17,991 nt of DNA from assembly GCA_002310155.1 (NCBI GenBank), contig DBYF01000016.1, forward strand, positions 1 through 17,991, read 5' to 3'. The DNA is from Mageeibacillus sp. UBA1193. Lineage in GTDB: Bacteria; Bacillota; Clostridia; Saccharofermentanales; Saccharofermentanaceae. The translations under genes and the position numbers were made by a program. Under the pieces are notes generated by a model that saw nothing but the letters and a program-made list of their open reading frames with translations, was not told the origin of the DNA and did no database searches. How positions within the stretch are numbered: the stretch's first letter is position 1; each line of letters opens with the position of its first letter. Of this stretch, positions 14,702 through 17,991 are shown piece by piece.

Positions 14702-15108
14702 ACGTTTTCCTCATTCTTCGGAGGCATCGGATTCGGGACCACGCTCTTTTTCTTCTTTTCTTTCACGTTCGCGGCATATCTGCGCATAAACACGGTAAAT
14801 GCCGCCTCAAGTTCACTCTCATTCTTGATGGAGTAGAAATACTGATCGCCGTTCTTCGCATACTCCGTGCGCATGATGACAAGCTCCGGATCGGCATGGT
14901 TACCATCGTCCGGCTCATAATTGTACATCACCGCGTACTCGATCTTCTCGATCATGAAAGTATCGATCATGGAAAGATAGTATTCTTTTCCATTACTTGC
15001 GTCGCGAATAACAGCAAGCGCATCACCCTCCTTAGGAGAATGATGCGTGAAAAGCGGTTTACGTATGGACTTTGATTTACTCTTCTTCGTCTGAGAAGTC
15101 TTCTTCAT
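14698..15108 (-). CDS. Second DUF1292 protein, with basic N-terminal and C-terminal ends
   Basis: The core (about 28-115: GDALAVIRDASNGKEYYLSM, FMIEKIEYAVMY, PELVIMRTEY, YFYSIKNESELEAAFTVFMR) is a DUF1292/YrzB-like domain. Unlike its upstream neighbour it has a Lys/Ser-rich head, K-K-S-K-S-K-S, and a tail with K-E-K-K-K-K. The start is not well fixed: I use ATG 15108 (136 residues), which overlaps the upstream gene by 32 nt; an in-frame ATG at 15168 would add 20 residues that merely mirror the neighbour's acidic codons. Neither has a strong ribosome binding site, so reinitiation after the upstream stop is likely. The stop overlaps the CPBP start. Function of the family is unknown. Confidence 0.75.
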   Translation of the reverse strand: MKKTSQTKKSKSKSIRKPLFTHHSPKEGDALAVIRDASNGKEYYLSMIDTFMIEKIEYAVMYNYEPDDGNHADPELVIMRTEYAKNGDQYFYSIKNESELEAAFTVFMRRYAANVKEKKKKSVVPNPMPPKNEENV

Positions 15109-15451
15109 CGTCGAGCTCAGCCTCCGCGCACAGACGGTCATACTCTTCGTAGATCTCGTCCGCTTCATCTTCGTCCAGACTCATCAGTCCTTCTTCGCCG
15201 TCGTCTGTCTTCACTACCTTAGTGATGACCATCTCCGGCTCTTCCTCGTCTGTAGTTACCAGAACACAGTAAGACTGATCCTTATACTCGAAGTCATCTA
15301 CCAGTGCGAACTGGTATTCTTCGCCACTCTCAGCATCGACCATGGTAATGATCGCTTCATCATCATAGATCTCTTCGATGCCTTCAATCTCGTTTTCATC
15401 ACAGTTATCACAATCGCGGTTGTCGCAGCTGCGTCCACAATCAAACATCAT
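15077..15451 (-). CDS. DUF1292 (YrzB-like) acidic protein with N-terminal Cys cluster
   Basis: The 124-residue protein is strongly acidic and holds one DUF1292 domain (EAIITMVDAESGEEYQFALV, YCVLVTTDEEEPEMVITKVV). It follows ireB and ruvX, the Firmicutes order in which yrzB lies after yrrK. The N-terminus has four cysteines at 5, 9, 14 and 17 (C-x3-C-x4-C-x2-C), suggestive of a metal or cluster site and not a standard part of the domain as I know it. I set the start at ATG 15451 because GGAGG lies 8 nt upstream; an in-frame ATG at 15484 has no such site. The tail is a run of Asp/Glu. An extended -10 promoter lies in the gap before it. Its function is unknown. Confidence 0.85.
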   Translation of the reverse strand: MMFDCGRSCDNRDCDNCDENEIEGIEEIYDDEAIITMVDAESGEEYQFALVDDFEYKDQSYCVLVTTDEEEPEMVITKVVKTDDGEEGLMSLDEDEADEIYEEYDRLCAEAELDDEEDFSDEEE

Positions 15452-15459
15452 AATACCGT

Positions 15460-15464
15460 CCTCC
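15460..15464 (-). promoter_or_regulatory. Ribosome binding site that sets the DUF1292 start at 15451
   Basis: GGAGG on the minus strand, 8 nt before the ATG at 15451 (followed directly by another ATG at 15448). It lies inside the longer open frame that starts at 15484, where no site is seen, so the shorter protein is preferred. Confidence 0.8.
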
Positions 15465-15515
15465 GAATTTACTGTCTTAGCCATATGCCGGCCGATACTT
15501 CGACCATATAAAGGT

Positions 15516-15524
15516 ATTATATCA
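15516..15524 (-). promoter_or_regulatory. Possible internal extended -10 promoter before the DUF1292 genes
   Basis: Minus strand TGATATAAT, a perfect extended -10, but no good -35 box at 16-18 nt. The same TCATGATATAAT string precedes the zinc-ribbon membrane protein gene. It would allow the DUF1292 - protease - surface protein part to be expressed apart from ireB-ruvX. Confidence 0.45.
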
Positions 15525-15535
15525 TGAATCTTATC

Positions 15536-15958
15536 TTATTTTCGGGAAATCTCGAGATATTCCTGTAAAATGATCTCCGCCGCCACCTGATCGACGACTT
15601 TCTTCTTATTCTTGCCGTTTACACCGGTCTGTCTAAGGAACTGGGAAGCAATTACAGTCGTGAATCTCTCATCCCGGAAAACAGGCTTGATACCGACCTT
15701 TTCCTCTAGAAGCTGCCCGAAAAGCACTGCTTTCTCTTCAGATTCACTGACCGACCCATCCGTACGGCTGGGCTTACCGAGAACGATCTCCGTGACCTCC
15801 TGCTGTTTCACCAGTTCCGCGATACGCTCGATCGCGTAGTCACTGTCCACCCCGTTCCAGTTAACGGTCTCCAGTCCGTGGGCCGTAATACGAAGAGGGT
15901 CGGATACGGCCACACCGATCCTTCGCATACCGAAATCAATGGCCATTACCCGACTCAT
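15536..15958 (-). CDS. ruvX: RuvX/YqgF, putative pre-16S rRNA nuclease (Holliday junction resolvase-like)
   Basis: The 140 residues match the YqgF/RuvX family (RNase H-like fold). Motifs: AIDFGMRRIGVAVSDP (6-21) with the first catalytic Asp8, IVLGKPSRTDGS (58-69), FRDERFTTVIA (93-103), and VVDQVAAEIILQEYL with the last Asp in VDQ. The family matures the 5' end of 16S rRNA in Escherichia coli and was first proposed as a Holliday junction resolvase. The ATG follows AGGAG with 7-nt spacing, 27 nt after the ireB stop. The order ireB - ruvX - DUF1292 is that of Bacillus yrzL - yrrK - yrzB. An 84-bp gap to the next gene holds a possible promoter. Confidence 0.96.
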   Translation of the reverse strand: MSRVMAIDFGMRRIGVAVSDPLRITAHGLETVNWNGVDSDYAIERIAELVKQQEVTEIVLGKPSRTDGSVSESEEKAVLFGQLLEEKVGIKPVFRDERFTTVIASQFLRQTGVNGKNKKKVVDQVAAEIILQEYLEISRK

Positions 15959-15985
15959 CTAAAAACTCCTGAATATAAAAATGTA

Positions 15986-16246
15986 TTACTCGTCAGCAAG
16001 ACGCTCGCAGTAATCACGCACGATAACTTCGAGAAGCTCATCGCGTTCCATACGGCGGATGATGCCGCGCGCACCCTTATAGTTCGTAATGTACGTCGGG
16101 TCGCCGGACATAAAATAGCCTACCAGCTGGTTGATCGGGTTATATCCCTTCTCCTGCAATGCATCCAAGACCTGCATCATTAATACTTTGGCATCCTCGG
16201 ATCTCTCCATGTTAAAGGAGAATCTGGCGGTTCCTGAATCCTGCAT
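15986..16246 (-). CDS. ireB: IreB/UPF0297 family regulatory protein (YrzL)
   Basis: An 86-residue cytosolic protein of family UPF0297. It has the hallmark KGYNPINQLVGYFMSGDPTY (33-52) and ARGIIRRMERDELLEVIVR (59-77). In Enterococcus, IreB is a substrate of the PASTA kinase IreK and affects cephalosporin resistance; the phosphorylated threonines lie near the N-terminus. Here Thr6 in GTARFSF aligns with one of them, while the other is not obvious. The ATG follows AAGGAGGTG, an excellent site, 7 nt away. It is first in the operon with ruvX and the DUF1292 genes. The identification is firm; the kinase is not in this window. Confidence 0.95.
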   Translation of the reverse strand: MQDSGTARFSFNMERSEDAKVLMMQVLDALQEKGYNPINQLVGYFMSGDPTYITNYKGARGIIRRMERDELLEVIVRDYCERLADE

Positions 16247-16286
16247 ATTGACGCACCTCCTTATTTCTCAAGCGTGTCATGCACCT

Positions 16287-16295
16287 ATTGTATCA
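16287..16295 (-). promoter_or_regulatory. Probable extended -10 promoter of the ireB operon
   Basis: Minus strand TGATACAAT (extended -10, TACAAT box at 16287-16292); the region at -35 is only weakly matched (TGAAAA). It lies about 40 nt before the ireB ATG in the 111-bp gap after mtaB. No hairpin terminator is seen for mtaB in this gap, so read-through from mtaB remains possible. Confidence 0.5.
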
Positions 16296-16357
16296 CATGA
16301 GAAATCAACTTTTCATTAGAAATTTGTCACGAGTATCAAAAAAATGTGCATATTTTG

Positions 16358-17671
16358 TCAGGAATTGACCGTTTTTTTCGAAAAACCGCTTCCAAGCACA
16401 TCAAATTCCGAAGAAGAAGTGATCATTCCGGTCAGAATATCTCCCGGCTGCACCTTCTCATCCGACGTCGCGATCACGCGCACATATTCTCTGCAGTATC
16501 CTTCGAATGAACCATCCTCCAGGATCCGTTCCACCAGGACTTCCACTTCTTTTCCGATGAAGGATTCTGCCCTCGCTGTCTCCATGCGGTCAGAGATCTC
16601 ACGAAGTTCGGCCGTGCGGACCGACTTTCTGTTCCCGTCGACCTGTCCGTCCATATCCCACGCCTTGGTCCCTTCTCTCGGAGAGAACGGGAATACATGG
16701 ATATGGGTAAAGCCGATCTCCTCAGCAAAAGCACAGGATTCCTTATGTTCCTCGTCCGTTTCGCCCGGAAAACCGCAGATCATATCTGTTGTGAAGCTTG
16801 CATTGGGAAAAGCACTCTTAAGGTCAGCTACGACTCTTCTGAACAGATCAGTATCGTACTTTCGGTTCATTCTCTTAAGTACAGTATCCGAACCACTCTG
16901 AAGAGACAGATGGAAATGCGGGCAGATCGCTGGATTATTCTTCAGCATTAAGATCAGTTCCGGCGTCATACATGAAGGCTCAAGTGATCCCAGACGAATC
17001 CTCTCCACACCTTTTATCGCTGCGATCTGATCCAGAAGTTCACCGAGAGCTATACTGTCACGTCCGAGTTCTTTTTCAAAAGAACAGAGATGTATACCGG
17101 TCACAACGAATTCCCGGTAACCCTTTTCCGCCATACCGGAGATCTCGGAAAGGACCGCTTCCCTGCTTCTGGAGCGCACACGGCCTCTGGCATAGGGAAT
17201 GATACAGTACGTACAGAAATTATTGCATCCGTCTTCGATCTTCACGACCGCACGGGTATTCTCCTGGTAAGGAACCGAACCGTACTCGAAAAATCTGGTT
17301 CCGGCATCGAGGTCTTCATCCGAGACCTCACCACGCATATTGAGCTTTTCCAAAAGCAACGGGATCAGCGACGGACGGTCATCCGTTCCGACTACGATAT
17401 CCGCGCCCTCTTCATCTCTGCACATCTGCGTGTGGCAGCCCATAGCCACAACAACGGCATTCGGTGCTATACGCTTCGCGCGGCGGATCATCTGACGCGA
17501 CTTTCTGTCCGCTTCCCCGGTGACCGCACATGTGTTGATCACGTAAACATCGGCATTTGCAGCATCCGATGTCTCCTCGAAGCCTTTCTCGGCAAGGAGT
17601 TTTCCGATGGCGGCAGTCTCATAAGAATTGACTTTGCACCCGAGGGTCTGGAAATAAACTTGGTAAGCCAT
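16358..17671 (-). CDS. mtaB: MtaB, tRNA (N6-threonylcarbamoyladenosine-37-C2)-methylthiotransferase
   Basis: Radical-SAM enzyme that adds a methylthio group to t6A37 of ANN-decoding tRNAs. The 437 residues show the MTTase N-terminal domain with three cluster cysteines: Cys12 in TLGCKVNSYE, Cys48 in INTCAVT and Cys79 in MGCHTQ. The radical-SAM motif CNNFCTYC (Cys149, 153, 156) follows, and PYARGRVRSRS just after is typical. The C-terminal TRAM-like region begins near GKEVEVLVERIL. LGCKVNSYE favours MtaB (YqeV) over MiaB or RimO. The start follows AAAGGA at short spacing. It has its own TATAAT promoter and is divergent from the HPr-like gene. Identification is firm. Confidence 0.95.
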   Translation of the reverse strand: MAYQVYFQTLGCKVNSYETAAIGKLLAEKGFEETSDAANADVYVINTCAVTGEADRKSRQMIRRAKRIAPNAVVVAMGCHTQMCRDEEGADIVVGTDDRPSLIPLLLEKLNMRGEVSDEDLDAGTRFFEYGSVPYQENTRAVVKIEDGCNNFCTYCIIPYARGRVRSRSREAVLSEISGMAEKGYREFVVTGIHLCSFEKELGRDSIALGELLDQIAAIKGVERIRLGSLEPSCMTPELILMLKNNPAICPHFHLSLQSGSDTVLKRMNRKYDTDLFRRVVADLKSAFPNASFTTDMICGFPGETDEEHKESCAFAEEIGFTHIHVFPFSPREGTKAWDMDGQVDGNRKSVRTAELREISDRMETARAESFIGKEVEVLVERILEDGSFEGYCREYVRVIATSDEKVQPGDILTGMITSSSEFDVLGSGFSKKTVNS

Positions 17672-17700
17672 GGGGTTCCTTTCGTCAGATTGATGAACAT

Positions 17701-17728
17701 ATTATACCTTTAATCTCTCTACTTTCAA
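17701..17728 (-). promoter_or_regulatory. Promoter of mtaB
   Basis: Minus strand: -35 TTGAAA (17723-17728), 16-nt spacer, -10 TATAAT (17701-17706). The leader would be about 25 nt. It faces away from the HPr-like gene promoter, with 24 bp between their -35 boxes. Confidence 0.75.
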
Positions 17729-17752
17729 TGATTTCCACATTTATAAACCCAA

Positions 17753-17780
17753 TTGACATACTTGTCGCCTGTGATAAACT
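17753..17780 (+). promoter_or_regulatory. Promoter of the HPr-like gene
   Basis: Plus strand: perfect -35 TTGACA (17753-17758), 16-nt spacer, -10 TAAACT (17775-17780) preceded by TGA, so an extended -10. The leader would be about 32 nt, ending in AGGAGG. Confidence 0.75.
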
Positions 17781-17818
17781 AATTCCATAGTCTTTACGCA
17801 CTTACAGGAGGATACAGC

Positions 17819-17991
17819 ATGGTTCGTTTTCCGATTCGCTTTAAATCCATTTCAGACGTCAAGGAATTTGTTCAGATCGTGAACTCCTATCCTTATGATG
17901 TGGATCTTTCCTCCGGGCGTTACGTAGTAGACGCGAAGTCCATCATGGGCATCTTCAGTCTCGAGCTCCAGAGTGCGATCAATCTTGAGAT
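17819..17991 (+). CDS. HPr-like protein lacking the phospho-histidine (partial; runs off the window)
   Basis: The first 57 codons are present. DVDLSSGRYVVDAKSIMGIF (27-46) matches the HPr (PtsH) core, with Ser41 in KSIMG at the place of regulatory Ser46. The segment that in HPr reads GIHARPA is here KSISDVK (9-15), so the phospho-accepting His and its Arg are missing, and there is no His anywhere in the visible part. In this it recalls Crh of Bacillus, which keeps Ser46 but lost His15; direct orthology is not implied. It should not relay phosphate in the PTS. The ATG follows AGGAGG with 7-nt spacing and a good promoter. HPr proteins have about 85-90 residues, so roughly a third is missing from view. 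Confidence 0.85.
   Translation, partial: MVRFPIRFKSISDVKEFVQIVNSYPYDVDLSSGRYVVDAKSIMGIFSLELQSAINLE

Noticed and set aside
15109..15168. Upstream 20-residue extension of the second DUF1292 protein
   Set aside because: No ribosome binding site, and its Arg/Ser-rich residues are a frame shadow of the acidic tail of the overlapping gene; kept only as an alternative start.
16344..16390. Short inverted GTCA/TGAC and T-rich stretch after mtaB as a terminator
   Set aside because: The stem is only 4-5 bp and the T-run is about 10 bases away from it, so termination is not supported.

Overview
The window reads as chromosomal DNA of an anaerobic, low-to-mid G+C member of the Clostridia (Bacillota). Evidence: a GlgC/GlgD pair of ADP-glucose pyrophosphorylase subunits, a ferredoxin-dependent 2-oxoacid oxidoreductase operon, the Firmicutes gene order ireB - ruvX - DUF1292, a YhbD-family protein, an HPr-like protein, and strong AGGAGG-type ribosome binding sites. 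The species cannot be named from the sequence. I found no tRNA, rRNA, CRISPR array, insertion sequence or phage gene; the region looks like stable core chromosome with some lineage-specific genes.

Layout, left to right. (1) 1-3721, minus strand: glycogen operon glgB-glgC-glgD, with glgD cut by the window edge and glgB carrying an unusual Lys/Thr/Ala/Ser tail. (2) 3733-6508, minus strand: a four-gene 2-oxoacid:ferredoxin oxidoreductase operon (small ferredoxin, alpha, TPP-binding beta, gamma) with its own promoter and terminator. (3) 6606-8141, plus strand: two tandem paralogous zinc-ribbon / helical-repeat proteins, one membrane-bound and one soluble, closed by a terminator. (4) 8172-9645, minus strand: yhbD - arsR-type regulator - mscL; the mscL promoter has a perfect palindrome in its spacer. 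(5) 9667-9795: a compact intergenic region with several inverted repeats. (6) 9797-10669, minus strand: a zinc-ribbon, Pro/Ala-linker, two-TM membrane protein. (7) 10686-16295, minus strand: ireB - ruvX - DUF1292 - second DUF1292 - CPBP (CAAX-like) membrane protease - 1053-residue membrane-anchored surface protein; the last three are joined by ATGA overlaps. (8) 16358-17728, minus strand: the tRNA methylthiotransferase gene mtaB. (9) From 17753, plus strand: the start of an HPr-like gene lacking the phospho-histidine.

How it fits together: the glg genes make ADP-glucose and branch the glucan. The oxidoreductase makes or uses acyl-CoA with ferredoxin as electron carrier. The ireB operon joins conserved housekeeping genes to a less familiar surface module (protease plus large exo-protein). 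The most novel-looking parts are the 1053-residue protein, which appears to have a beta-propeller set inside a jelly-roll module and then a degenerate glycosidase-like domain; the tandem zinc-ribbon pair; and basic tails on otherwise ordinary proteins (GlgB, the ArsR-type regulator).
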